Assembly (NCBI RefSeq): GCF_000372725.1
Contig: NW_005196379.1
Span: 4,247-68,246 of the forward strand
Direction: 5' to 3'
DNA: 64,000 nt
DNA from: Emiliania huxleyi CCMP1516
Lineage: Eukaryota; Haptophyta; Isochrysidales; Noelaerhabdaceae
The notes under the pieces are model-generated. The model was given only the letters and a program-made list of their open reading frames with translations. It was not told the origin of the DNA and made no database searches. Below are positions 35,430-45,963 of this stretch, in pieces (the first letter of the stretch is position 1; each line of letters starts with the position of its first letter). A program made the position numbers and the translations under genes.

Positions 35430-36746
35430 ATGCAGCAAGGCTGGTACTGTCCCAACTGCTACGCGCCCAACCAGGATTTCATGCCGGCATGCGCTCGGTG
35501 CGGCAGCGGCAAGCCGTTGGCGTACCCGATGCAGCAGATGCAGCAGCAGCAGTCCATAAACCCCCAGCCCCCGCCCCCGCCGCCCCCGCTGCAGCAGCAG
35601 CACCACCAAATCGGTGGCTACCGGGATCCGCGCCAGCTCGGCTATGGCCAGGCGGCGCCACCGCTGGCACACCACCCGCTCGCTCAGCACAGGCCGCCGC
35701 CACCACTTCCCGGGCAGGCGCCTGCGCACATGCTCCACCGGCAGCAGTTTGCGCACCCCCGCGCCGGCGCGTACAGCCACGAGCAGCAGCTCTTCCGCGG
35801 AGGCTACGGCGGCGGCTCGCTCGGCCCGCCTCCGGCCTCTTATAGCGGCTTTGACTATAGCGCGGCGCAGCAGTACGATGACGGCCTCGACGCCGAGTAC
35901 GCGCAGCCGCCCATGGCGGAGGTGCACTACGGGGGCGTCCCTGGCGGATACGGTGGCCACGTCGGCGCTCCCAGGCACGAGGGCGTGCACTACCGCCGCG
36001 ACGGCGAGCTGGCTCGGCACGGCGGATCAGCAGAGGACGGCCTCTTCATCTCCGCGACAGAGGCGCAGTGGGCGATGCTGGTCGAGGCGGGCGCCACCTC
36101 GCTGCGGCGGCTCTTCCTCCTCATCGCCACCGAGTCCGACTACCGCGCCCAGCGGCCCGTCGGCGCGCCGCACGGAGCCGTCCTCAAGACGGCACGGAGT
36201 AGATGCGCCTCTCGCGTCGCAGTCCCGATTTGCAGTCGGGGCCACCGCGCTCGAGAGAGAGGGGAGGGAGAGGGGAGGAGTCGTGGCGCTCGAGAGGGTC
36301 GCCCTCGCGAGTAGGTGCTCTTCGCCTGGTGCCGCTCCGAGGGCCGCGGCGTCCACCTCTGCATCGACGAGGCGGTGGACGCGGGCTACGCCATCGAGGG
36401 AGGCTCCTACCCGCAGGAGTGGGTCACCGCGTGCGACGAGTGGCCGCCGAAGAGGGAGGCGCCGCCGCAGCAGCGGCCCTTCGTCGCGCCCGACAAGGAC
36501 GACCTCGAGTCCTTCCCGGCGCTCGGGGCGGCCCCGCCGGCGCCGGCGCCCCCGTCGCCCCCCGCCGAGCCAGCCCGCCGCGCAGTGCAGGACGAGCCGC
36601 CGCAGGCCGCCCCGCAGGCAGAGGCGCGGCAGGCGGAGCCGCAGGCGCTCTTCAGCCTCGCCGGGGCGGGAGGGGTCAACCCGGACGCGCCCGAGTTCCA
36701 CTGGGCGTGCGACGCGCAGCCGGCGTCGGCGCCGCCGCTCTGGGGT

Positions 36747-36834
<88 letters not shown>

Positions 36835-38242
36835 GTCCTGGTGGCTGGCTGCAGCGGAGTGGCGGCGCGGCCAGCGCGCAGGATGCGTCGGCGGAGCAGG
36901 AGCAGGCGCTGCTGCGCCAGATCCTCGGCGAGGCGGGCGGCGCGGGCGGCGACGGCGGCGCCGAGCTGCCCAAGCCGAGCGGCTGGGCAGCCATCGCCGC
37001 GAAGCCGGCGCTGCCTGTGCTCAGCCGGCCGCCCCCGGCGGCGCCGGCCGCTGCAGCGGAGCCGCTCTCGCTCGACGCGATCCCCGGCTGCCGCGTCTTC
37101 ACGTCTTCGTCCGAGGTGGTTGTGCAGCTGCACCAGACCAACATCGTCACTCTCCACTCCAGCGGCACCGTCACGCTCAACTCCGGCGGTTGGCGGACGC
37201 ACTCGACGCTCAAGGCGATGAACGCCGTGCTCGAGACGCTCTCGCCGCCCGCGCGGGTCGTCTCGGACGGCCCCCTCTCGCAGGGCGCGTGGCGCCTCTC
37301 CCAGCGGCCAGACTCGCCGCACGAGACGGAGCAGGTCGAGTTCCGCGACGGCATGACGCTCACCGCCGCCGCCCCGCCCAACCTCGGCTCGCGCGCCGCC
37401 GGAAACAGGGGCGCGCGCGGCGGTGCGCCGCCGCCAGACTACGTCTGCAGATTGTGCGGCGTGCCCGGCCACTGGCTCGACCGCTGCCCGCACAAGGGGG
37501 ACCCGAAGGCAAACACTCCTGCCGCATCCGCACGGCTCGAGACGGCGCGGGGCTCACCCGAGATTGGCCGGTTGTATAGGCGCCTCCGCCGAACTACGTC
37601 TGCCGCCTCTGCGGCCGGCCCGGCCACTGGATCCACCTCTGCCCCTCGATCGGCGGACCCGGAGCGCCAAAGCCAGACGAGCAGCCGACCAGGCAAAAGG
37701 CGCAGCTGCGCACGGCGCCGCGCGCCGCGCACGTTCCCGCGCCCGCGCCCGCGCCTGCGCCCGATTCGCCCCCGCCCGCGCCGCCCGGCGCCGCAACGGC
37801 GGGCAGCGCCGAGGCGTCGGAAGAGCTGGTCGACTCGCTGCACGAGATGTGCGGCGCGACGCGCGAGCGCTGCCGCTCCGCCCTCAAGGCGTGCCGCGGC
37901 AACGTCAACGCGGCCGCCGAGCTGCTCCTCCACCAGGGGTTCGACGGAGAAGCCGCGCCGCCGACTGCGGCTCCGACCGCGGTGCCCGCCGCGCTCCCCG
38001 CCGCGCTCTCCGCCGCGGCTGCTGCGCCTTACGCCAACCCGCCGCTCCCAATGCCGGCACCTGCGGAGAGTGAGGCAGCCTACGCCGCTCTCCCCGCGTC
38101 GCTCGGCCTGGACCTCAGCAGCTTGTGGAGTGACGACCCTGCCCCGTCCGTCCCCGCGACGAGGCCGAGTGCCGACACGCCCTCCTTGCCGCCCCTCACG
38201 CCAGAGGAGCTCTCTGCCATGCTTTCGAGGCTCGAGCCGTGA
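35430..38242 (+). CDS. RanBP2-finger, PAM2, poly-Q, CCHC-knuckle and UBA protein
   Basis: Exons 35430-36179, 36315-37508 and 37580-38242 give 868 residues. A RanBP2-type zinc finger opens the protein (GWYCPNCYAPNQDFMPACAR). A Pro/Gln/Gly-rich region follows. In the middle lie FPALG, a PAM2-like motif GVNPDAPEFHW (binds the MLLE domain of poly(A)-binding protein), about 28 consecutive Gln, and a compact segment with VTLNSGGWRTHSTLKAMN. Two CCHC knuckles (YVCRLCGVPGHWLDRCP and YVCRLCGRPGHWIHLCP) flank the second intron (37509-37579, GC-AG). A UBA-like helix bundle (LKACRGNVNAAAELLLHQGF) closes it. This suggests an RNA-binding factor in translation or mRNA decay. The first intron boundary (GT at 36180 or GC at 36195) is uncertain. 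Confidence 0.7.
36750..36833 (+). repeat. CAG repeat coding poly-Gln
   Basis: About 28 uninterrupted CAG codons inside exon 2 of the zinc-finger gene. The purity of the tract makes length variation between strains likely. Confidence 0.95.
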
Positions 38243-38681
38243 CCCGAAGCAGAGTTTACATATTCCGAGGCGCAAGCCTGTGCTGTCCCGCTCTCCCGGG
38301 GCGGGCGGCGGGCGCGCGCCCGCTCCTGAGTTGAGGTGTCCTATTTATGTGGGCGCGCGTCCGCTAAAATAAAATAAATAAAAACGGACACCTCTACTGT
38401 GAGATGGGTAAAGGAACAGGCCCCCGCCCGAGGCCCGTGCGCGATCAATTGTGCGGAGCCGGAGCGGGTACAGGGTTCTTTGTGGGCGCGTCCGCTGTTT
38501 TGTATGACAGTCTAAAATATATGTCTGCCTGCGCGAGCCCTGCCTCATGCGATAAAAATCGTATTATAATACGCATGAGAGAGTAGTTCCGTGGAGGAGC
38601 GAGGCCGGGGGGCCGCGGGCCGCGTCGAAAACCTCGAAATATGCCTCTCGCCTGGCGTGCGCCTTGGTCGTCGTCAGGGCC

Positions 38682-40614
38682 TCAGCGCCGGCTGGCCGTC
38701 TTCTTCTTTGTCCTCTGCAGCGACTGCGACGACGCGGACGTGCCGAGGGCGGGCGCGCCGAACGGTGTCGTCGTTGCCGGGGCGCCGAGGCCGCCGAACG
38801 GGTTTGCGGCCGGCGCCGCGGCGCCGAAAAGCCCGCCGGCCGCGGGGGCGGGCGCGGCGGGCGCGGCGCCGAAGGGCGAAACGGCCGGCGCGGCGAGCAG
38901 CCCGCCCCCGAGGCCGCCCAACGCGGGGGCGGGGGCTGCGGCGAACGGGTTGAGGGCGGCGGGCGCGGCGGGCGCTCCAGCGGCGGCAGCGGGCGGCGGC
39001 GCGGGAGGCGGCTGCTCAGGCGCTGCGAGCGGCATGGGAGGGTCGTCGGGCGGCTTGTACTTGTCGCGCAGCGCCTGGTGGCGCTTCCGCGCGGCGGCGA
39101 GCGGGTCGTACCCGAGTGCCTGGTTGGCGGCGCGGAGGAGGGTTGGCGGGAGGGGGGGCCGAGCCCCTGCTAGAGTGTGCTCCGAGCGTGCAGCCTGTAG
39201 AGAGTGCGGTCTCTCCGCGTGCTGTCTCTCAGCGTGCTGTCTCTCAGCGTGCTGCCCGGCCGCCTGGCGGAGCTTGCTGCGGTGCTCCTCCATCCGGACG
39301 TGCTGCGCGTGCAGCCGCGCGGCAGCCCGCTCGAAGAGGACACGCTGCGCCTCGAGCAGCTCCGCGAGCCCGCCCCCCCCCGCGCCTGCGTGGCTCGCCG
39401 GCGCAGGCGCGAGCGCCGCGTCGAGCTCCGCGATGTGCGCCTGAAGGGAGGCTCAGAGCTGGCTGTGAGTAAGGGCCGGAGAGGGCCCGGAGAAAGCCCT
39501 GTGGCGTCGAGCTCTGCGCCGTGCGCCTGCAGCGCCGCCGCCTCCTCCCCCATCGTCCGCAGCCGCGCCTCGAAGAAAGGCGAGGGCAGCGCCGGGGCGC
39601 GCGCCGCGAGGTCCCCGCGCGCAAGGTCGCGCTCCATCTGGTGGCCTGGCGGGGCAGGCGCGGTCCACGTGTGGCGTGCGAAGGTGGGGTGGGTGGGGGG
39701 GGGAGGGGATCCCGTGCTCGCCGCACCCTCAGAGACCGTGCGCTGCACCGCCTCCTTGTAGCCGACTAGGGCCTGCGGGTGCATGCCGCTGGACGTGTCA
39801 CGGGACGTGTCACGGGGCTGTCGAGCCGCCTCCTTGCAGCTCGGCGGGGAGCCTGCGCGTCGAGCTGCGACCGCTGCTCGAGCAGCTCAGTCTCGCGGGC
39901 AGCCTCGGCGGCGAGCTTGTCCGCCGCGGCGATGTCGAGCGAGGCCGGTGCCGGGAACCGGTCCGCCACGGCGCGCCACTCGTGTATCTTCCGCTCCGTC
40001 GACGAGAGCCACTCCTGCGTCTCGCGAGGCAGCTGCTCGTACGTCGCATTCAGCCGCAGCAGCGACTGCGAGCCGGCGGCCGGCGCCGCGGGCGCGGGCG
40101 CCGCGGCCGCGCCCCCGAAGAGGGAGCCGCCGCCAAAGAGGCCGCCCGCCGCCGGCGCCGCCGCGGCCGGCGCTGGCGCCGCGCCGAACAGCGAGCCGCC
40201 TCCAAACAGGCCGCCTGCTGCCGGCTTTGTTGTGGCCGCGGTGCCGCCCGCAGCAGTCGCCGCCGGCGCTGCCGCGCCTAATATGAGCGCCCTCCACAAG
40301 TGAGATGTGCCCAATGGTCCGTGGGCAGCGCTGGTTGTGGGCTTGCCAAACAAGCCGCCGCCGCCTCCGAAGAGGCTGGTGGACGCTGCCGCCGGCGCAG
40401 CCGCTGGCGTCGCCGCACCGAAGAGCCCGCCCGCGGCCGGGGCCGCGCCGGGCGTAGCTGGCGTCGCGGCAAACGGGTTGCTCCCGGGTGCTGCGGCGCC
40501 GAAGGGTGTGGAGGTGGCCGCTGGAGCTGCCCCAAAGAGCCCGCCCGGCGTCGCGCCGGGCGTAGCTGGCGTCGCGGCGAACGGGTTGGCCGGCGCTGCG
40601 GCCGCGCCGAACAT
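38682..40614 (-). CDS. NUP58: FG-repeat nucleoporin, Nup58/Nup45 type
   Basis: Exons about 39853-40614 (with a likely in-frame GC-AG intron near 40278-40346), 39527-39772 and 38682-39440 give about 565-588 residues from the ATG at 40614. FG and LFG/NPF repeats cover the N-terminal 200 residues and reappear at the C-terminus (NPFGGLGAPATTTPFGAPAL). Between them lies the Nup58-like helical core: YEQLPRETQEWLSSTERKIH, ALVGYKEAVQRT, SPFFEARLRTMGEEAAAL and AHIAELDAALAPAPASH, LLEAQRVLFERAAARLHAQH. This protein would form the central pore channel with Nup54 and Nup62. Introns 39773-39852 and 39441-39526 are GC-AG, each with a duplicated start. A CAGCACGCTGAGAGA triplet repeat near 39205-39255 probably marks a further in-frame intron. 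Confidence 0.78.
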
Positions 40615-41713
40615 CGTGCACACCGGCACACCGCTAACAGCAACGCGGGCTTCTCTGCCTCGAGGTGGAAAAGAATTTAAACAAAAGAACTCTCTCTCAC
40701 AGCAGACGCACAGCTCGGAGGTGCGAACTGGCGCGTGCTAGTACTATCACCGGCACACCACCGGAGCCGTGAAAAAGAATTCTGTGCATACTTAGCAGCA
40801 GTTATGGCGGCGTGCCCCTCCCATCCCTCCCTTGGTTTGCGTGTTTTCTTTCTTTTTTACGAGCTCCGTGCACCAACACTGGGCAGGGTTTTTGGCGCGC
40901 ACTGGCACTAACACAGGTACACCACGGGAGCCGCCTAAGCGACTCCTGCGGAACGGCGAGGCACTTAGCTCCGTGCACTCAATGGGACAAGCACTCGGCG
41001 TGGGATTGCCTCTGCTCGTGGTGAGGTGACTACTGTTATCACCTTCTCACTCCATCCGTCCACCCAACAGAACAGCGAGTCCTTCGCACAAGCCTATGAC
41101 GCCAAACTTGCTCACCCTTCGCAGGAGGCACTGGGCCATGCGTCCCGGCTCAGTCGGACAGATTGGCTGAAGTTTTGAGCCCACCCCCAGCCCACCGCTT
41201 GAACCTTAGTCCCCGACCCCACATCGACGCGAGGCCGAGGGCCCCACCTCGGCCATCCCAGGGAGAGCGGAGAGGGAGGGTTGCCCCCACACCTACGCTT
41301 TATCCGGGCGCATGATTTAGTCGTACTCTACTCACGAAGACGAGCGTGGGCGGCGCACGTGCGGCGTATACGCTAATGCGGGGCAACGGGCCGCGTCCCA
41401 CGGGGGTGCACAATGCCCCTTCAATGGGGGCGTCTTCGCTCATTTTTACCTTAATTAATAAACACGAGAGGTGTCAACTAGAGCTGAACACTCTACTCTG
41501 AACAGTCCACAGGGTCTGCAGAGTGCAGTCAGGTCTCTTATTGCGGAGAGTGTCCGGTCATCTTTGATTTGTGATTTGAAGATCTGCTCGGCTCGCGTTT
41601 GGCGCCGCCCGCACTCATCTGCTGAAGGGTAATATACGCAATGGACAAACCCTACACTCTTGGCGCTCTAGATACACGTCGTGCTCTGTCAGCTGGCCGG
41701 CGCTGCAGAGAAT
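40615..41713. other. Intergenic region, no gene seen
   Basis: Holds a partial family B block (40804-40858) and short AT-rich islands near 41450. No long frame with protein character on either strand. Confidence 0.5.
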
Positions 41714-43412
41714 TCAAGCGCACGTGCAGGTAGGAGCGCGTGCAGCTGGCGGAAGCGACCAACCTGTGCCACACGAGAGAGCCACACGTGAGAGGTTGTG
41801 GTTGGGACGTAGCCTCCCCTCCCTCAGGTCTGCCCAGCGCACCTCAGCGCCCGACTCGACTAAGCAAGTGACGAGCCCCTCCTTTCCTCGGCGCGCCGTG
41901 CGACCCGCGGAGTGCACAAAACCAGCGACGTCCTTGGGCATATCGAAGAGCAAGACATGCCGCAACCGCGGGAAGTCGAGTCCTCGTGCCGCCGCCGCAG
42001 TGCACACGAGTGCCCGCGCCTCACCAGAGGCGAAGCGAGCCACGGCCTCCGCGCTTCCCTCGGGGGCCGCCGCCCCCTCACACAACAGCGCGGCGCGGAG
42101 CTGCGGCATCTCCGCCACGAGGCGCCCCTATCGCGCAATCCTGTCACGCTCGCATCTCCACGGCAGGTGGCGCCTCCCTCAGGGTGCGCGCGCGTGGACA
42201 GCGGCGGCGGCGGCCGGCTCGCAGAAGATCATCGTGGTCCCTAAGAGAGGAGGCGTAGCCTCGTGGGGCTTGCGGGCTCGGAGGCTTGAGGCGAGGGGGT
42301 GGCGTCGCCGCCCTCGCGGAGCCACGGGTCGTCCTCCGCGCTGCGCAGCGCCGAGAGGAGGGCCGTCTAGAGACGCGGCACAGTAGCGTCACAAAGGCGA
42401 GGCGGCGTGGCGGCCAGAAGGAGGCCAAGGCAGAAGGAGGGCCACCTCGCGACTCGCGCCTGCGGCTCGCGCCTCCCGCAGTCAGTCAGAGGGGCAGGGT
42501 GGGCGGGGAGAGGGAGGAGGAGCGACGGCGCCGGGCCCCAGGTAGCGGAAGAGCTGGCGCAAGGTGGGGACCATCACCCCTCGCTGGCCGGCGGTGGAGT
42601 GCTCGCTGACGCGCACGGCGCGGCGGAAGCGGCGCGTGAGCGCGACCTCGTGCTCCGAGGTGAGGAAGGCCGTGGCGAGGAGGTGCTGTGTGCCGGCGGG
42701 GAGAGCGTCGAGGAGGGCGTCGGCGTCCGGCCGCAGGGCAGTGTCGTGCGGCCGTCCGCACAGGACGGCGTCCGCCTGTGGCGAGGGTTCGACGTCGGTC
42801 GCGAGGAGTGAAGGGCATCGGTTTCTGCCCCATCTCTGCCCATCTCTCGTGCGCCTCGTCGATGGCAACCGCTGCTAGCCGCGCCGCCCACTCACGCCCA
42901 GCGCCACCCGACGCTTCGAGGCGACGGCGCGCCCCAGCAGCTGTCGCGACCAGGAGCGAAGGGACGCGCGACGCATCCTCCAGCAGGCCGCCGACGCCAG
43001 TCAGCGAAGCGCCAGTGTCGCAGTCGAGCTCGACCGGAGGATCCAGGCCGGCCAGGAGGGTTCGCGCTGTCGCAGCATGCTGCTCGACGAGCACATCGCT
43101 CGGCGCGAGCAGCAGCGCCGTGCAGGCGGCGGAAGGCCTCTGCTCCACAGCTCGAGTCACGCTCTCGAGCAGCGGCAAGAGGAGGGCAAGCGTCTTGCCG
43201 GAGCCCGTTTGCGCCACGAGCAGCAGGTCCTATCGCGCGGCGAGCAAGCGATTCACTCACCAGGCGATCATCGAGGGCGGTCTGGCGACTCGCGCCTCGC
43301 CGCGCATGGCCGGCCGAAGCGCCTCGCACTGCATGGCGTTGGGCTCGAGCACCGAGAGCCGCGCTCGTACCGCCTTCGCGAGCGCGGGCCGCACGAAGTC
43401 GCGCCACCTCAT
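41714..43412 (-). CDS. DEAD-box RNA helicase, about six exons
   Basis: Exon 1 (43296-43412) starts at ATG 43412 with the Q-motif region LEPNAMQCEALRPAMRGE. Exon 2 (42855-43229) has motif I LLLVAQTGSGKT, then LLLAPSDVLVEQH and LLVATAAGARRRLEA. It ends in VAIDE, and joining to ADAVLC in exon 3 (from 42775) makes the DEAD motif. Exon 3 also holds LLATAFLTSEHEVALTRRF (motif III region). A short exon near 42325-42370 codes TALLSALRSAEDDPWLRE. Motif IV (TTMIFCEP) lies near 42210-42235. The last exon (to 41714) has VCTAAAARGLDFPRLRHVLL and FVHSAGRTARRGKEG (motifs V and VI; HSAGRTAR for HRxGRxxR). Introns 43230-43295 and 42776-42854 are GC-AG. Role: RNA unwinding, probably ribosome or mRNA related. 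Confidence 0.75.
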
Positions 43413-43682
43413 GAGCCGGCCCTCGGCTGCCTCGCGGGCGTTTAGACAAGAGGCCGCCTGCGCACGTTTATTTTCGTCGATTGCCGCTGAAACCCTTCTG
43501 ATCTAAGCTGCAGGCGCCGGCCTATGAACTCTATGCTTTGCGCATGCCATGGATTGTACGTACCGCACTCCGACGAGGGACGCGCGTGCGCCAGGGCGTG
43601 CGGACGGGGGAGACACGAGCTCAGCCTCCCCGCCCCTGCAACGATGGCGATAAATACCCCCCGAGGGGGGACGGAGACGCGG

Positions 43683-44609
43683 TCACGCCGAGGCGGTCGC
43701 CCACGTCTCGCTCTTGGCCTGTTTGGCCGGCCTGTCCTCGGGCTGCCGCTGCTGCTCCAGCTCGCGCACGCGCTTCTCGAGCTCCACGAGGCGCTGGACG
43801 AGGGCGGACACCTGGTACGTCACCGGGTCGTGCACCACGCCCGGGCGTGACGAGCCTGTCGTTGGCGTGCCGGTCGGGAGCACCGGCAAGGGCGAGCGCC
43901 ATGTGCTGGAGCCGGCCTCCTTCTCCTTCTTCTCCGGCTTCGGGTTGCGTAGTCGCGTCTTGGCCACAAATGGCGGCGAGACGACGCTGAGGTTTGGGAA
44001 CTCTTGCAGCGTCTCCTGCTCAACGTTGAGGAAGACGAGCAGCCGGAGCCGCTTGCCGAAATTGGACGAGATCATCCGCTTGCCCAGCCGCAGGCGAAAG
44101 AAGACCTGCCCGTCGGGCTGCACGTCCACCGGGCCCGCCTCGCGAAGCTCCACGCCGTCGGGGCCGACCAGCTGCACAAACTGCCGGTCCTCGTCGCTGA
44201 GCAGCCGGATGAGCGGCAGGCCGTCCTCGGTGACGAGCGCGACCGAGACCTTGTCCTTGGTGTACGGGATCGGCGTGTCGCTGCCGCTTGCGCGGGCCAT
44301 GACGGAGACGTTCATCTCAAAGTACTTGAGGTTCGAGAGGATGTGCTCGCCGCGCACGTGCGACATCAGCGAGTCAATCTTGAGTACGATGGAGCCGTAG
44401 TCAGGAGCCGCGCTCGGCGCCGCCGGCGCCGGCACCAAGTCTATCGTGGACGGCTGGATCAAGTTCTTGATGCCGTCAACGGACCACCACAGGCGAGACG
44501 AGGTGATGCTCTCGAGCCTGTCGGGCGGCGCGGGAAGGAGCTCGTCCTCACCCTCGTCGTCGTCCAGCTGTGGGTGTTCTCCGACCGGAATCTGCACGAA
44601 GGGTGACAT
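43683..44609 (-). CDS. Unknown protein with beta-rich core and C-terminal coiled coil
   Basis: Single exon, 308 residues from the ATG at 44609 (MSPFVQIPVGEHP). It starts with an acidic stretch (LDDDEGEDELLP), then SSRLWWSVDGIKNLIQPSTI. A region of alternating strands follows (YFEMNVSVMARASGSD, QVFFRLRLGKRMISSNFGKR, LRLLVFLNVEQETL, SPPFVAKTRLRN) and reads like an immunoglobulin-type or Rel-like sandwich. After a basic Lys/Glu linker it ends in the heptad-like helix ALVQRLVELEKRVRELEQQR. No signal peptide. I do not recognise the family. A DNA- or protein-binding role is only a guess from the fold-like pattern. Confidence 0.55.
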   Translation of the reverse strand: MSPFVQIPVGEHPQLDDDEGEDELLPAPPDRLESITSSRLWWSVDGIKNLIQPSTIDLVPAPAAPSAAPDYGSIVLKIDSLMSHVRGEHILSNLKYFEMNVSVMARASGSDTPIPYTKDKVSVALVTEDGLPLIRLLSDEDRQFVQLVGPDGVELREAGPVDVQPDGQVFFRLRLGKRMISSNFGKRLRLLVFLNVEQETLQEFPNLSVVSPPFVAKTRLRNPKPEKKEKEAGSSTWRSPLPVLPTGTPTTGSSRPGVVHDPVTYQVSALVQRLVELEKRVRELEQQRQPEDRPAKQAKSETWATASA

Positions 44610-45147
44610 GGCGGAGACACTGCACGTGTCCCGGACGGGCTCGATTATCTCCAAGGAGCCGCTGACGCGCGTTTTGTTTTTGGTTTTTGTCAGTGCACCC
44701 CACTCCCGATCGAACATTCCCGAGGGTGAACTGCTGACAGGGTTAACATTCCCGAGGGTGAACTGCTCAAAGGGTTTGCGATGAGGAGCGATCCGAACGT
44801 GGCATTCGGGGGATCAGATTTTTTTGTTATTTTGCTTCTGCAGGCAAGAGAGAGAGCGAGGATCCGAGCACCAATAGCAGGCTGCCCAGCCTTGCTTGCC
44901 TTCGTGCCGCCGAGTGCGTATCCATGTGAGAGAGATCCCCTGTGCCCTGTGCCCAGCCGCAGCCCTCTCCGCGCCGCGATGTGCCCCCCCCCCCCCCCTC
45001 GACCCTCGTTGGCCTGTACACGTTTTTCTCGCCAAGTACGATCTATATTCGTTTTCCGTATTCTTTCCGTATTCTTGTCCAAAATAGGGCCTATATTCTC
45101 GAATATGACAAGAACACAGCTCCAAATAGGGTCTATATTCTCAAATA

Positions 45148-45472
45148 CAGTGGGTTGCGGGCATTAAGAAAGCGTGGCATTAAGAAACCACGCCGAGCGA
45201 TTCCCGCAAAGAATTAAGAAACCACGGCGCGCCGCAGGCGTGGCTCCGAGAAAAGGCAGACACCTAGGCAGACACGACGACACGAGTGTGAACAGACGAC
45301 GGGAGCTCCCAGCTCAGCTCAAAATTTCTCGTCGCCTGCGGCGCGCGCACTTGGCATTGTGCAAGTCTGCGGTGTTCTGAGTGAGCGGTGTGGATGGAGG
45401 CGTGTGCGTCTTGAGTCGGTGGCATTCTGGAGACTGGCTGGCGGCATCGGATCCGGGACCGCAGCTCACCTT
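45148..45472 (-). mobile_element. One-ended copy of the inverted-repeat element at 59412-59916
   Basis: Starts with the same terminal sequence CAGTGGGTTGCGGGCATTAA after a TA dinucleotide. It follows the reverse complement of 59612-59916, including GTGGTTTCTTAA-type and GCGCCTGCGGC-type blocks. The other terminus is absent; repeat family E begins where it stops. Confidence 0.65.
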
Positions 45473-45618
45473 GGAGCACTTGGAGTGCAGTCAGTAACCT
45501 CACATCCAGGGCCGAGGAGCTCAGAAGCGCACCCAGCGGGCCGGATGATCGGTATCGGGTTGCGGGCAAGAGAGCCCTAGCCCCGGGGGTGCGCGTTCGC
45601 AGGGCAAGGGCTCTTCCC
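45473..45618. repeat. Dispersed repeat family E, copy 2
   Basis: CAGTAACCTCACATCCAGGG through AGAGAGCCCTAGCCC matches 5852-5992. The rest of the gap to the sulfatase gene (45619-45963) has three ACGTACAATGCGA-like units (45650-45750) but no gene. Confidence 0.7.
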
Positions 45619-45963
45619 TTATTCTTATAAAAGGGCCGGCTCTGACCTTTGACCTACAATGCGAGGAGAGAGAGAGACGTACAATGCGAGAACACAACCC
45701 CCTCCACCTTTTTCTCCCAGTAAGCTAAACGTACGTACAATGCGAAGAGATCCACTCAGGATTTACCACCAGCCACCTCCGTTGCAACTGTATTGCGAGA
45801 GTAATAAGTAGCCGTTCTTAAAGCCTCCCCCGTCACTTAGATCTGGCAAAAGCGGTAATAGAAAAGCGAGCTTTTACTTCTTTTACTTTTCAAAGATAGG
45901 ATCCGGTTCTTTGGCTGACTAAGCCCGAAAAACGACCAGGCGACCACTGTACATGCATTCGCC

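Noticed and set aside
36027..37493. Minus-strand frames over the poly-Gln gene (poly-Leu or poly-Cys)
   Set aside because: Mirror of the CAG tract and GC-rich exon; the plus strand has zinc fingers and PAM2.
42850..42860. DEAH motif read directly from the genomic frame
   Set aside because: Splicing of 42776-42854 restores DEAD and the next conserved residues, which fits the rest of the family better.
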